Shown here in pieces: positions 53,276 to 61,937 of a stretch of DNA of 64,000 nt. The translations under genes were made by a program, and so were the position numbers. The first letter of the stretch is position 1. Every line of letters starts with the position of its first letter. The notes beneath the pieces are model-generated. The model was not told where the DNA came from, did no database searches, and worked only from the letters and a program-made list of their open reading frames with translations. The stretch lies in assembly GCF_009796765.1 (NCBI RefSeq), contig NZ_CP047023.1:4695501-4759500 (forward strand). Direction: 5' to 3'. This stretch comes from Paraglaciecola sp. L3A3. GTDB lineage: Bacteria > Pseudomonadota > Gammaproteobacteria > Enterobacterales > Alteromonadaceae.

Positions 53276-54421
53276 ATGGGAAAACATGTATTTATCAATA
53301 AGTTATCAGCCGCTTTACCTAATACAGCTGTTAACAATAATGAAATGGAAACACGCCTTGGTTTAGTAGGCGATAAAAAATCCCGAGCACGTGGGGTTAT
53401 TTTAAGAAGTAACGGTATCAAACAGCGTTATTACGCCATTGACCCCGAGACTGGAGAACAAAATTACACCAACGCAGCTTTAGCAGCTGAAGCGGTGCGT
53501 GGTTTGTTTGCTAACGACTCAGATTTATCAGAATTTGATACATTAGTGGCCTCTTCATCTATGCCTGATCAAGTGATGCCAAATCACGCAGCTATGGTAC
53601 ACGGAGAGTTAAAAAGCCCACCTTGTGAAATAGTTTCTACATCTGGTGTGTGTTTATGTGGTGTTACAGCTCTTAAGTATGCTTATTTAAATATCAAAGC
53701 TGATGAAAGTAAGCAAAGTGTAGTGGTGGCAAGCGAAGTCGCTTCATCAATCATGCATGCTCGTAATTTTGACTCGGAACACCAGCATAAAGTTGAAACC
53801 TTAGATGAACATCCAGAAATGGCCTTTGAAAAAGACTTCTTACGTTGGATGTTATCTGACGGCGCCGGGGCAGCATTATTAAGTGACCAAGCTAATACAG
53901 CTGGACGATCTTTACGCATAGACTGGATTGACAGTTTTTCTTTTGCCAATGAACTTGAAGCCTGCATGTATGCCGGCGCTGAAAAAATTGATGGCAAACT
54001 TAAAGGCTGGACAACTTACAGTGGTGAGCAAAGAGAACAGCAATCCATTATGTCTGTGAAACAAGATGTACGTTTATTAAATGACAACATCGTTAGGATC
54101 ACAGTAGAAGAAACGTTAAAACGAATTATCGCTAAACGTAAACTTAATACAGCTGACTATGACTATTTTGTGCCGCATTACTCTTCCAATTATTTTCGCG
54201 AAAAAGTTTACCAAAGTTTAGTCAACATAGACTTTGAATTACCCTATGAAAAATGGTTTACCAACTTGCCTAACAAAGGGAATACTGGTTCAGCCTCAAT
54301 ATTTATTATGCTTGAAGAGCTGTTTAATTCACAGCAACTACAAGCGGGTCAAAAACTTTTATGTTACATACCTGAAAGTGGCCGTTTTTCTAGTGCTTTT
54401 ATTCAGCTAACGGTCGTATAA
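53276..54421 (+). CDS. darB: DarB-like beta-ketoacyl synthase III family protein (dialkylresorcinol synthesis)
   Basis: 381 aa, KAS III/thiolase fold. Catalytic Cys in VSTSGVCLCGVTALKYA, His in YFVPHYSSNYF, Asn in NKGNTGSASIFIMLEEL. In dialkylresorcinol pathways DarB condenses two acyl units to a diketide that DarA cyclises. The gene is intact although its partner darA is frameshifted. It is 1 bp from the next gene downstream. The name is assigned by fold, neighbour and order; biochemical proof is lacking. Confidence 0.82.
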   Translation: MGKHVFINKLSAALPNTAVNNNEMETRLGLVGDKKSRARGVILRSNGIKQRYYAIDPETGEQNYTNAALAAEAVRGLFANDSDLSEFDTLVASSSMPDQVMPNHAAMVHGELKSPPCEIVSTSGVCLCGVTALKYAYLNIKADESKQSVVVASEVASSIMHARNFDSEHQHKVETLDEHPEMAFEKDFLRWMLSDGAGAALLSDQANTAGRSLRIDWIDSFSFANELEACMYAGAEKIDGKLKGWTTYSGEQREQQSIMSVKQDVRLLNDNIVRITVEETLKRIIAKRKLNTADYDYFVPHYSSNYFREKVYQSLVNIDFELPYEKWFTNLPNKGNTGSASIFIMLEELFNSQQLQAGQKLLCYIPESGRFSSAFIQLTVV

Positions 54422-54422
54422 G

Positions 54423-54824
54423 ATGCGCGAAGATAATGTACCGCAAGATAATAGCCCTAGTTATGATGGTCATAAAAAACTGGTGTATGCCACAGATAAA
54501 GAAGGACATTATACAGGTGTGCAATCAAGTGGCTGGGAAGTTGAGAGTTTTGCCACTTCTATGGCCGTTGAAGATTTACATCAACTAGCCAACGAAGCGA
54601 AAGCGGCAGTAAAAGCCGGTACATTATCCCCTTTAGCCTACCATATGTATAAAAACCGTTTCGATATCCCTAATTTAGCGCAGGTCAGTGGTTTTTTTCA
54701 GTGGCAGATTAAACGCCATCTAAGACCGGAGATATTCAACAAACTAAGTCAGCGTAAAATTGACATTTATTGCAACGTATTTGCCCTCTCACCAGCACAG
54801 CTCACCAAGATAACAGACAAATAA
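54423..54824 (+). CDS. Conserved protein of dialkylresorcinol clusters, function unknown
   Basis: 133-aa soluble protein without signal or membrane helix. Recognisable features: KLVYATDKEGHYTGVQSSGW near the N-terminus and a helical C-terminal half (LAYHMYKNRFDIPNLAQVSG; RKIDIYCNVFALSP). It sits between darB and the BtrH-like gene (stop-start overlap TAATG), so it is very probably part of the same pathway. No catalytic motif seen. Confidence 0.65.
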   Translation: MREDNVPQDNSPSYDGHKKLVYATDKEGHYTGVQSSGWEVESFATSMAVEDLHQLANEAKAAVKAGTLSPLAYHMYKNRFDIPNLAQVSGFFQWQIKRHLRPEIFNKLSQRKIDIYCNVFALSPAQLTKITDK

Positions 54825-55846
54825 TGAATCAAATAGAAAATGCCTTTACTCACCGTCAATCCTCTCATTGTGAAACGGGAGTGGTGGCCAATATGCTCAC
54901 CAATCAAGGGCGTATTAGTATGAGTGAACCCATGGCATTTGGCCTAGCTTCGGCACTGACGTTTGCCTATCTACCTTTTGTAAAAATTAATGGTTTACCC
55001 CTAATTGCTTATCGCATGCCTCCTAAAAGTATTATTAAAGGCGTGGCGAAAAAACTAAATATGACAGTGGATAGTCAAAAATTTTCTGACCCAGATAAAG
55101 GCATGCAAGCTTTAGATGATGAGTTGGCAAAGGGACACTGTGTAGGTTTACAAACCTCAGTTTATTGGTTGCCTTACTTTCCTGAGGATATGCGCTTTCA
55201 TTTCAATGCCCATAATCTGATTGTTTACGGAAAAAACGCTGAGGGCGATTACCTAATTAGCGACCCTGTATTTGAAGATGTAGTGACATGTAATGCCGAT
55301 AGCCTTAAACGTGCAAGGTTTGCCAAAGGTGCACTGGCTCCAAAAGGGCTAATGTATGTGTTACACGATAAAAATTTAGATTTTGATATGAATAGTTTGA
55401 TTTATAAAAGTATCAAAAAAACCGCTAAGATGATGAATGGTTTACCTATCCCAGGTATTCCATTTTTTGGCATAAAGGGCATAATTTACCTTGCCAAACA
55501 AATCGAAAGCTTAGAAAACAAACCAATGAAATATAAACGTTTGTACCTAGGTAATATTGTTAGAATGCAAGAAGAAATTGGCACAGGTGGTGCTGGATTT
55601 AGATTTATGTATGCTAGTTTTTTAGATGAGGCAGCTACCTTAACAGGCGATACAGAGTTGTATGAACTATCAAAGCTAACCACAGAAATAGGTGATAAAT
55701 GGCGAGCATTTGCGATGCAAGCTGTATTATTTTGTAAGAATAGAAAACAAATCTCATTAGGCGATATTGCAGACACTTTACGTGAATGTGGTCAAATGGA
55801 AAAACAATTACAGACTAGATTATTATCTCTATCTGTATTTAAATAA
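54824..55846 (+). CDS. BtrH N-terminal domain protein (putative acyltransferase)
   Basis: 340 aa from ATG 54824, which overlaps the upstream stop (TAATG); a longer frame from 54770 would run through the upstream gene and is rejected. The BtrH-type N-terminus HCETGVVANMLTNQG carries a candidate catalytic Cys. HFNAHNLIVYGKNAEGDYLI with a candidate His and LISDPVFEDV complete the papain-like half. The C-terminal helical domain has GGAGFRFMYASFLDEAATL. BtrH moves an acyl group from an ACP to an acceptor in butirosin synthesis. Here it could join the polyene acyl-ACP to the resorcinol, an inference from position. Confidence 0.82.
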   Translation: MNQIENAFTHRQSSHCETGVVANMLTNQGRISMSEPMAFGLASALTFAYLPFVKINGLPLIAYRMPPKSIIKGVAKKLNMTVDSQKFSDPDKGMQALDDELAKGHCVGLQTSVYWLPYFPEDMRFHFNAHNLIVYGKNAEGDYLISDPVFEDVVTCNADSLKRARFAKGALAPKGLMYVLHDKNLDFDMNSLIYKSIKKTAKMMNGLPIPGIPFFGIKGIIYLAKQIESLENKPMKYKRLYLGNIVRMQEEIGTGGAGFRFMYASFLDEAATLTGDTELYELSKLTTEIGDKWRAFAMQAVLFCKNRKQISLGDIADTLRECGQMEKQLQTRLLSLSVFK

Positions 55847-55919
55847 TGTCACTCTAGCCGTTATTTTTCATATTGAAATATTAGAGATACGCTAACTTAA
55901 CTTTAAAAGGATTAAAAAG

Positions 55920-56519
55920 ATGTTATCAACCAAAGCTAAATCACTATTAACGCTAGTAGCAGTTATTAGCACAGTCACTATGGGCTGCTCTTCAACAAGT
56001 GACAGCTCAAGTGCAGCAGTAAGTATCCCTGGATTCCAAGAAGGCGCCACTATGGTGACACTTGTTAATATGCACCCAGACCCTAAACGAAAAATACTTT
56101 ATGCGGTAAATTATCAACTAGCCGGTGGGATGATCCCTATGTGTGCTGAGGTGAAAATTGAAGATATAGGCAGCAAAGAAATAGAGTTTAATTATAACGG
56201 CATGACTTATACATACCTTTGGGATAAACATACTAGAAATGCTGGAGAGTCTTTGATGCAGAATATCTCCAACTTTATTGGCCCTAAGTGTGACAAAAAT
56301 AAAGTATCTTCCTTAAGTGCAAAAGATCAGGCTGGAATTCAATCTGGCAAACCTAGTGTTGGTATGACTAAAGAAGGGATTTTATTTGCCATGGGGCGCC
56401 CACCAATTCATGCTAACCCATCCTTAGATGGTTCAACCTGGATGTACTGGCTTAATAAATTTAAAAAACAAGCGATTGATTTTGATAACAACGGCAAAGT
56501 AAAAGAAGTACGTTTATAA
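55920..56519 (+). CDS. Lipoprotein with BamE/SmpA-like C-terminal domain
   Basis: 199 aa; lipobox TMGCS near residue 23 (VISTVTMGCSSTSDSS). C-terminal segment KPSVGMTKEGILFAMGRPP, then STWMYWLNKF and IDFDNNGKVKEV, follows the BamE/SmpA-OmlA pattern (GMTxxqvxxxlGxP ... W.Y). Probably an outer-membrane lipoprotein. Placed between the dar genes and the convergent core operon and followed by a strong terminator. Role in the cluster unknown. Confidence 0.75.
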   Translation: MLSTKAKSLLTLVAVISTVTMGCSSTSDSSSAAVSIPGFQEGATMVTLVNMHPDPKRKILYAVNYQLAGGMIPMCAEVKIEDIGSKEIEFNYNGMTYTYLWDKHTRNAGESLMQNISNFIGPKCDKNKVSSLSAKDQAGIQSGKPSVGMTKEGILFAMGRPPIHANPSLDGSTWMYWLNKFKKQAIDFDNNGKVKEVRL

Positions 56520-56535
56520 TCGTTACTCAGTATCA

Positions 56536-56564
56536 AAAAAACGGCCTCAAATGAGGCCGTTTTT
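56536..56564. terminator. Bidirectional rho-independent terminator between convergent operons
   Basis: AAAAACGGCCTCA (56536-56548) pairs with TGAGGCCGTTTTT (56552-56564) around a 3-nt loop, with T runs on both strands. It ends both the dar/lipoprotein transcript and the core aryl-polyene operon. Confidence 0.92.
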
Positions 56565-56584
56565 ATATTCGGTGAGTTATAATT

Positions 56585-57811
56585 TTATATCATTCGTTTA
56601 AAAATTAACGATGTATTAATACCACCAAACGCAAAGTTATTAGTCATCACATAGTTGGTATCAATGGTTGCACCATCACCTACAATATATTCTAACTCAC
56701 CACACAAAGGGTCGATATTATCCAACTGAATTGTTGGCGCAAACCAATTTCGGTTCATCATCTCGATACAAGCCCAAGCTTCGATTGCACCGCAAGCTCC
56801 CAGAGTATGACCCAAGTAACTTTTTAACGAGCTAACCGGTTTATTCTTACCTAAAACTTGTTCGGTAGCTTGAGTTTCGGCAATATCACCTTTAACAGTA
56901 GCAGTGCCGTGGGCACATACATAACCAATTTCAGCCGCTGACAGTCCCGCGTCTTGCAGAGCTAGTTCCATTGAAATGGCCATAGTATCTTTATTGGGCT
57001 GAGTAACATGTAGTCCATCAGAGTTGGTACCAAAACCGACTATCTCAGCCAAAATAGGCACACCACGCGCAATAGCATGCTCTCTTTCTTCAAGAATAAG
57101 GGTACTGGCTCCTTCACCTATGACTAAGCCATCTCTTTCTACATCAAATGGTCGAGGAGTTAATTCGGGGTGTTCCATTTTAGTACTAGTGGCAAACAAA
57201 GTATCAAACACAGCGACTTCTGAAAGGCAGAGCTCTTCACCGCCTCCCGCAACCATTACCTTTTGTTTACCATATTTTATTGCTTCATAAGCATAACCAA
57301 TACCTTGAGAACCAGAGGTACAGGCAGAACTAGTAGTATGAATACGCCCTTTAATGCCAAAAAATACGCCAATATTCACAGCTGAGGTATGGTTCATCAT
57401 TTTAATATAACTAGTAGCAGTCATACCTGACATATCATGGTGTTTAAGTAAGTCACCAAAACCAATTAAAGGAGGGGTTGAGCCTATGGAAGATCCATAT
57501 GCCACACCTGTATCACCATTAGTTAATACTTCGCTATTCAATAATTGACTTTGTTCAAGAGCGAGCTCGGCACTGCGGGTCGCCATAACCGACAAACGTC
57601 CCATGGAGCGTGTTTGTTTGCGGGTGTAATGTTCTGGTTTTTTAAAATCTAAAATAGGCGCGGCTAAATCAGTGTTTAATCCTTTAACGTCCTGCCATTC
57701 AGCCATCCGAATGACTGCGTTTTTTTTCTTTCTTAAGCCAGCTTCGAAAGTCTGCCAGTTATCACCCAAGGCGGTAATTGAAGCCATTCCTGTTACTACA
57801 ACACGTTTCAT
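56585..57811 (-). CDS. Beta-ketoacyl-ACP synthase (ApeR-like)
   Basis: 408 aa, FabF/FabB family with full catalytic triad: Cys in TTSSACTSGSQGIGYA, His in CAHGTATVKGD, His in YLGHTLGACGAIEAW. It is the last gene of the core operon and overlaps the reductase stop by one base. In aryl-polyene clusters ApeR extends or starts the chain together with a dead partner. Confidence 0.88.
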   Translation of the reverse strand: MKRVVVTGMASITALGDNWQTFEAGLRKKKNAVIRMAEWQDVKGLNTDLAAPILDFKKPEHYTRKQTRSMGRLSVMATRSAELALEQSQLLNSEVLTNGDTGVAYGSSIGSTPPLIGFGDLLKHHDMSGMTATSYIKMMNHTSAVNIGVFFGIKGRIHTTSSACTSGSQGIGYAYEAIKYGKQKVMVAGGGEELCLSEVAVFDTLFATSTKMEHPELTPRPFDVERDGLVIGEGASTLILEEREHAIARGVPILAEIVGFGTNSDGLHVTQPNKDTMAISMELALQDAGLSAAEIGYVCAHGTATVKGDIAETQATEQVLGKNKPVSSLKSYLGHTLGACGAIEAWACIEMMNRNWFAPTIQLDNIDPLCGELEYIVGDGATIDTNYVMTNNFAFGGINTSLIFKRMI

Positions 57812-58536
57812 TACGCCATACCGCCATTAACCGAAAGTACCTGACGAGTGATATATGCTGCATCGTCAGACATTAAAAATGCCACAGAGCCTGCAACTTC
57901 TTGGGCCTGCCCTGCTCTTCTTAGTGGGATCATTTTCATGATTTCATCCATAGGTAATTCATCTGTCATACCTGTATCAATTAATCCAGGGGCAACACAG
58001 TTGACGGTAATTTTACGTTTAGCCAGTTCTAAAGCTAAAGCTTTAGTGGCACCAATCACGCCAGCTTTTGAAGCGCTGTAATTGACTTGCCCACGATTAC
58101 CTATCAAACCTGACACAGACGCCATTGTAACTATACGTCCACCTTTTCTCGACCTGACCATAGGCATAACTAATGGATGTAGTACGTTATATATGGCATC
58201 TAGGTTAGTATGTACCACATCATCCCATTCGTTTTCAGTCATTGCAGGAAACGCCGTATCTCGAGTAATGCCAGCGTTACAGACAACTCCATAATAAGCG
58301 CCCTTATCAGTAAGATCTTGCTCTAAGATACCTTTAGTTTGACTACGATTGGCTACATCAAACTGCAAACAATAACTTTCTCTGCCAAGGGCTTTAATTT
58401 GTTCAACCACTTCATTTGCACTGGCAAGATCACCTCGACAATGCACGGTTACATCAAAACCATCTTTAGCTAATCGCAATGCTACAGCTTTACCAATACC
58501 TTTACTGGAGCCGGTTACTAATACTCTTTTTGTCAT
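57811..58536 (-). CDS. 3-oxoacyl-ACP reductase FabG family (ApeQ-like)
   Basis: 241-aa short-chain dehydrogenase; NADPH-binding GSSKGIGKA, CNAGITRD, catalytic Ser in MASVSGLIGNRG, and Y-x3-K in YSASKAGVIG. Reduces the 3-keto group in each polyene cycle. Overlaps the dehydratase gene by 4 nt. Confidence 0.92.
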   Translation of the reverse strand: MTKRVLVTGSSKGIGKAVALRLAKDGFDVTVHCRGDLASANEVVEQIKALGRESYCLQFDVANRSQTKGILEQDLTDKGAYYGVVCNAGITRDTAFPAMTENEWDDVVHTNLDAIYNVLHPLVMPMVRSRKGGRIVTMASVSGLIGNRGQVNYSASKAGVIGATKALALELAKRKITVNCVAPGLIDTGMTDELPMDEIMKMIPLRRAGQAQEVAGSVAFLMSDDAAYITRQVLSVNGGMA

Positions 58537-58994
58537 TTTTCTGCTTGCTCCGTCAAATATAGACTGGGATCTTCTGGTTCATAAACATTAATCTTCGCTT
58601 CAACAATTACCTCATCGTTATGCAAGATTGTACAATCAAATACACTTAAGCCATTGTCTTCTTTAAACAGCTTAGTCACAGAAGTGGTCAAAGTCGTACC
58701 CAATTTAAACTCACTAACGTTAGCTACGTAATTTCGCGCACTGACTAAAAATCCTAGGGCCACTTCTCCCCCATCATCGATATTAAGTGCATTGGCATAA
58801 GCGGCAATAGTTTGCGCTAAGTACTCTAATCCCACATACGCAGGTACTGATTTTTTTTCACTATTATAAAAATTGCTTTCAGGGTGAATTTTAACCGAAC
58901 AACAAGCAGAAGAAGCAGAATAACTAACTAATTCATCCACTAAAATCATAGGATGGTCATGGGGTACAATTTGTTCTATCGCATATTTATTCAT
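58533..58994 (-). CDS. 3-hydroxyacyl-ACP dehydratase (ApeP-like)
   Basis: 153-aa hotdog-fold protein, with IVPHDHPMILVDELVSYS (catalytic His region) and KKSVPAYVGLEYLAQTIAAY. Dehydrates 3-hydroxyacyl-ACP to give the trans double bonds. Overlaps its neighbours by 4 and 8 nt. Confidence 0.88.
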   Translation of the reverse strand: MNKYAIEQIVPHDHPMILVDELVSYSASSACCSVKIHPESNFYNSEKKSVPAYVGLEYLAQTIAAYANALNIDDGGEVALGFLVSARNYVANVSEFKLGTTLTTSVTKLFKEDNGLSVFDCTILHNDEVIVEAKINVYEPEDPSLYLTEQAEK

Positions 58995-60189
58995 CGCTTA
59001 GGCCTATAACTAAACTGACATTATTTCCACCAAAGGCGAAAGAATTACTTAAACAGTAGCGTAAACGCTTAGTTAAATTAGATCTTTTTGAAACCCAATT
59101 TAAAGTAGGCATAGCGGGATCTTCTGCTCCATCCCATAAATGTTCCGGCATTTTTTGCTGTTGCAAAGCGAGATAACAAAATGCGATTTCTGTTGCGCCA
59201 GCAGCGCCCAATGTATGGCCCGTATAACCCTTAGTTGAACTAACATAAGGCTTATCGGTAAAAATGCTGGATACTGCAATCGCTTCCATTTCATCATTCT
59301 TAGGCGTGGCTGTACCATGTAAATTTATGTAATCGATATTGTCTGCGCTTAGCCCTGCGTTATTAATAGCTTGCTGCATGGCCACCATTGCGCCTTGGCC
59401 TTCAGGATGAGGCGCCGACATATGGTGAGCGTCACTCGACTCTCCTCCACCACATAATTTAATAGCGGACTTTTTACCGCTAACCACAGCTAAAGCCGCA
59501 GCTTCACCGATGTTAATGCCATCACGATTAACACTTGAAGGGTTACAAATTGCAGATGAAGTAGATTCTAAAGCACTAAAACCATTTACAGTCATGCCAC
59601 ATAATGAGTCAACACCTCCCACAATTACAGCGTCCAATAACCCAGCGTGAATCATTTCTGCGGCGGTAATAAAGGTTTTAGCACTAGATGAACATGCAGT
59701 AGAAATGACTGAAACATAACCTTGGATTCCTGCGTATTCACTAATGAACTCCGCTGGATTAGACAATTCTTGCACTTGATAATCATAACTATCGGGAAAG
59801 TTTCCTTGCTCAACTCGGTACAACATAGCCTCTTCGCCTTGAGCAATACCTGAGGTGCTACTACCTAAAATCACCCCGATTCTGTGCGCAGAATATTCTG
59901 CTTTAAGATCATCTACTATACTTTCGATTTGTTGATAAGCCATTAGAGCCAATTGATTATTACGGCTTTGAAAATGTTTAGGAAAATGACTTAAGTCAGG
60001 CAATGTAGCGGATACTTGACCAACATAGATATTGCCATGGTTGAGTAAATCTGTGCGCTCAACCATGCCCGCTTGCGAACCAGCAAACAAGTTTTTGGCC
60101 ACTTCTTCAGCACTGGTTCCTAGTGGGTTACACAAACCCAAACCATTAATATAAATAGGTTTAAGGTGAAACAAACTAATCAGCCTCAC
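58987..60189 (-). CDS. Beta-ketoacyl-ACP synthase (ApeO-like)
   Basis: 400 aa; catalytic Cys in VISTACSSSAKTF, His in INLHGTATPKNDE, His in YTGHTLGAAGATEIAF. Main elongating ketosynthase of the polyene chain. Overlaps the FAD-enzyme gene by 14 nt, the dehydratase by 8 nt, so the whole minus-strand run is tightly coupled. Confidence 0.88.
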   Translation of the reverse strand: MRLISLFHLKPIYINGLGLCNPLGTSAEEVAKNLFAGSQAGMVERTDLLNHGNIYVGQVSATLPDLSHFPKHFQSRNNQLALMAYQQIESIVDDLKAEYSAHRIGVILGSSTSGIAQGEEAMLYRVEQGNFPDSYDYQVQELSNPAEFISEYAGIQGYVSVISTACSSSAKTFITAAEMIHAGLLDAVIVGGVDSLCGMTVNGFSALESTSSAICNPSSVNRDGINIGEAAALAVVSGKKSAIKLCGGGESSDAHHMSAPHPEGQGAMVAMQQAINNAGLSADNIDYINLHGTATPKNDEMEAIAVSSIFTDKPYVSSTKGYTGHTLGAAGATEIAFCYLALQQQKMPEHLWDGAEDPAMPTLNWVSKRSNLTKRLRYCLSNSFAFGGNNVSLVIGLSDE

Positions 60190-61435
60190 ATAACTTAGTT
60201 AACATTCTTAAACCCCGAGTCGAACTTTTTACAAATGGATTGGTTTCATCCCATGCATATCCAGCAAGTATAGAAGTAATCATAGGCTTAACTTCAGATT
60301 CTTCGCTTTGGAAGAAAATTACATTTTGAAAACCGGTATCATACCAAGACATAACAAAGGTCTTAAATACCTCTATCCCCTTACGTAGAGGTTCATCATA
60401 GTCAACTTGCCAATCTATGGTTTCCCCTGACAACTGGCGATCAAGTAAAGTTGCAGCAGAAGCGGCTGAGCGCATAGCAATGGTCACCCCAGAAGAAAAC
60501 ACAGGATCAAGGAACTCACCTGCATTACCCAATAACGCATAACTCGGTCCATGTAACGATTTGACACTGGCAGAATAACCACCAATCACACGAGCAGGTT
60601 GTAACATTTCTGCATCAGCCAATAAAACTGATAAATTATCATCCTCGTGTATGAACTTTAGAAGTTGCTCTTCAGGTGTTTGCGAGTCATCTAAAAACTC
60701 TGGTCGAGTGACCACACCAATACTGGATGTACCATCAGAAAAAGGGATCAACCAATACCATACATCAGCAATAGTTGGATGCACAGTAATCAATATTTTT
60801 TGACGATCGAAATTAGCATTAGCAGGCATATTATCTTTGAAATGCGTAAACACTGCTTTGCGGTTAGTTAAATTACTGGGCGTTTCTAAATCCAGTAAAC
60901 GAGGCAGCACTCGACCAAATCCACTAGCATCTAACACAAACTTAGCCGTTAATTGATAATTACCTTGCTCACTACCAATTTCAAGGCATGCGCCTTGCTC
61001 GTCAGTTTCAACAGATAATACAGTTTGTTGATACCTAAAATTGGCTCCAGCTTTTTCGGCTTCATCTGCCAATAATTTATCAAAGACTGCACGCTTCACT
61101 TGGTATGTAGTACCTGGGCCCTGCGAAAATTTTTGTTCAAAATCAAAGTCTGAACGTTCGCCATTACGATAAAAAGCGGCGCCATTTTTATATTGAAATC
61201 CAAGTTCCTCTGCATGCTCATGCAGAGCGTCTAACATGCCCGCTTGTTCAACAAATTCCATACAGTGGGGCAATAAACTCTCACCGATAGAAAAACGAGG
61301 AAACACTTCTCGTTCGATAACCATGATATTCCAGCCTTTTTTAGCTAGCATAGCAGCGGCAATCGCTCCAGAAGGCCCCGCTCCTATAATCACTACATCA
61401 CAAACTTCTGTGTTACTCATTTTTATTTGCTCCAT
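60176..61435 (-). CDS. FAD-dependent oxidoreductase / halogenase-like protein
   Basis: 419 aa. FAD-binding GAGPSG (18-23), MVIEREVFPRFSIGESLLP (active-site region of the halogenase/geranylgeranyl-reductase family), and W226-Y-W-L-I-P231, a match to the WxWxIP motif of flavin halogenases. Flexirubins and xanthomonadins can be halogenated on the aryl head, which would fit, but other flavin monooxygenases share the fold, and hydroxylation of the ring is the other option. It sits between the thioesterase and ApeO genes. Confidence 0.8.
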   Translation of the reverse strand: MEQIKMSNTEVCDVVIIGAGPSGAIAAAMLAKKGWNIMVIEREVFPRFSIGESLLPHCMEFVEQAGMLDALHEHAEELGFQYKNGAAFYRNGERSDFDFEQKFSQGPGTTYQVKRAVFDKLLADEAEKAGANFRYQQTVLSVETDEQGACLEIGSEQGNYQLTAKFVLDASGFGRVLPRLLDLETPSNLTNRKAVFTHFKDNMPANANFDRQKILITVHPTIADVWYWLIPFSDGTSSIGVVTRPEFLDDSQTPEEQLLKFIHEDDNLSVLLADAEMLQPARVIGGYSASVKSLHGPSYALLGNAGEFLDPVFSSGVTIAMRSAASAATLLDRQLSGETIDWQVDYDEPLRKGIEVFKTFVMSWYDTGFQNVIFFQSEESEVKPMITSILAGYAWDETNPFVKSSTRGLRMLTKLCEAD

Positions 61436-61505
61436 AAATACAAACGCATGTTAACTAAAGGGTAAAAATACATCCAAGACATCAGTTGTTAATTCTGGAA
61501 TGAAT

Positions 61506-61937
61506 TTAATGTTTACCAATATAGGGTGTTAATTTATCGATTAGACATTGTGGTGTTTCAAACAGCATTTCACCATCCGCCATATCTACAGCCACTTGTA
61601 TGGTATAGGCCTTATTTAAGACCTTACCCGTGGCTTTATCTTTAATAATATATTCAATTTTCATTCTGGTTTGATATTCAACCAAACTAGCTTCAACCAC
61701 TATACAATCACTCAATTTAGCCGAAGCGACATATTTCAGACGCATATCAACAATCGGCCACACATAACCAGAAGCTTCCATAGCTAGATAGTTATAATCG
61801 AACAATTTAAGTAATTCACAACGGGCAACTTCTAAATATTTAACATAGTTGCCATGCCATACCACACGCATAGAATCTACATCAAAAAATTGCACTTCCA
61901 TTTCAGTCGAATGACTGACTATGGATTTAGCTTTCAT
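61506..61937 (-). CDS. Hotdog-fold acyl-CoA/ACP thioesterase (ApeK-like)
   Basis: About 143 aa, 4-hydroxybenzoyl-CoA thioesterase-type: VQFFDVDSMRVVWHGNYVKY (catalytic Asp in FDVDSM), LEVARCELLKLF. Could release or edit acyl intermediates. Start ATG 61937 is favoured; a longer frame from 61964 overlaps the upstream gene more deeply. It overlaps the ammonia-lyase stop by 11 nt. Confidence 0.85.
   Translation of the reverse strand: MKAKSIVSHSTEMEVQFFDVDSMRVVWHGNYVKYLEVARCELLKLFDYNYLAMEASGYVWPIVDMRLKYVASAKLSDCIVVEASLVEYQTRMKIEYIIKDKATGKVLNKAYTIQVAVDMADGEMLFETPQCLIDKLTPYIGKH

Noticed and set aside
54770..54823. Extended start for the BtrH-like protein
   Set aside because: It would overlap the upstream gene by 54 bases; ATG 54824 overlaps its stop in the usual TAATG form and gives the family N-terminus.
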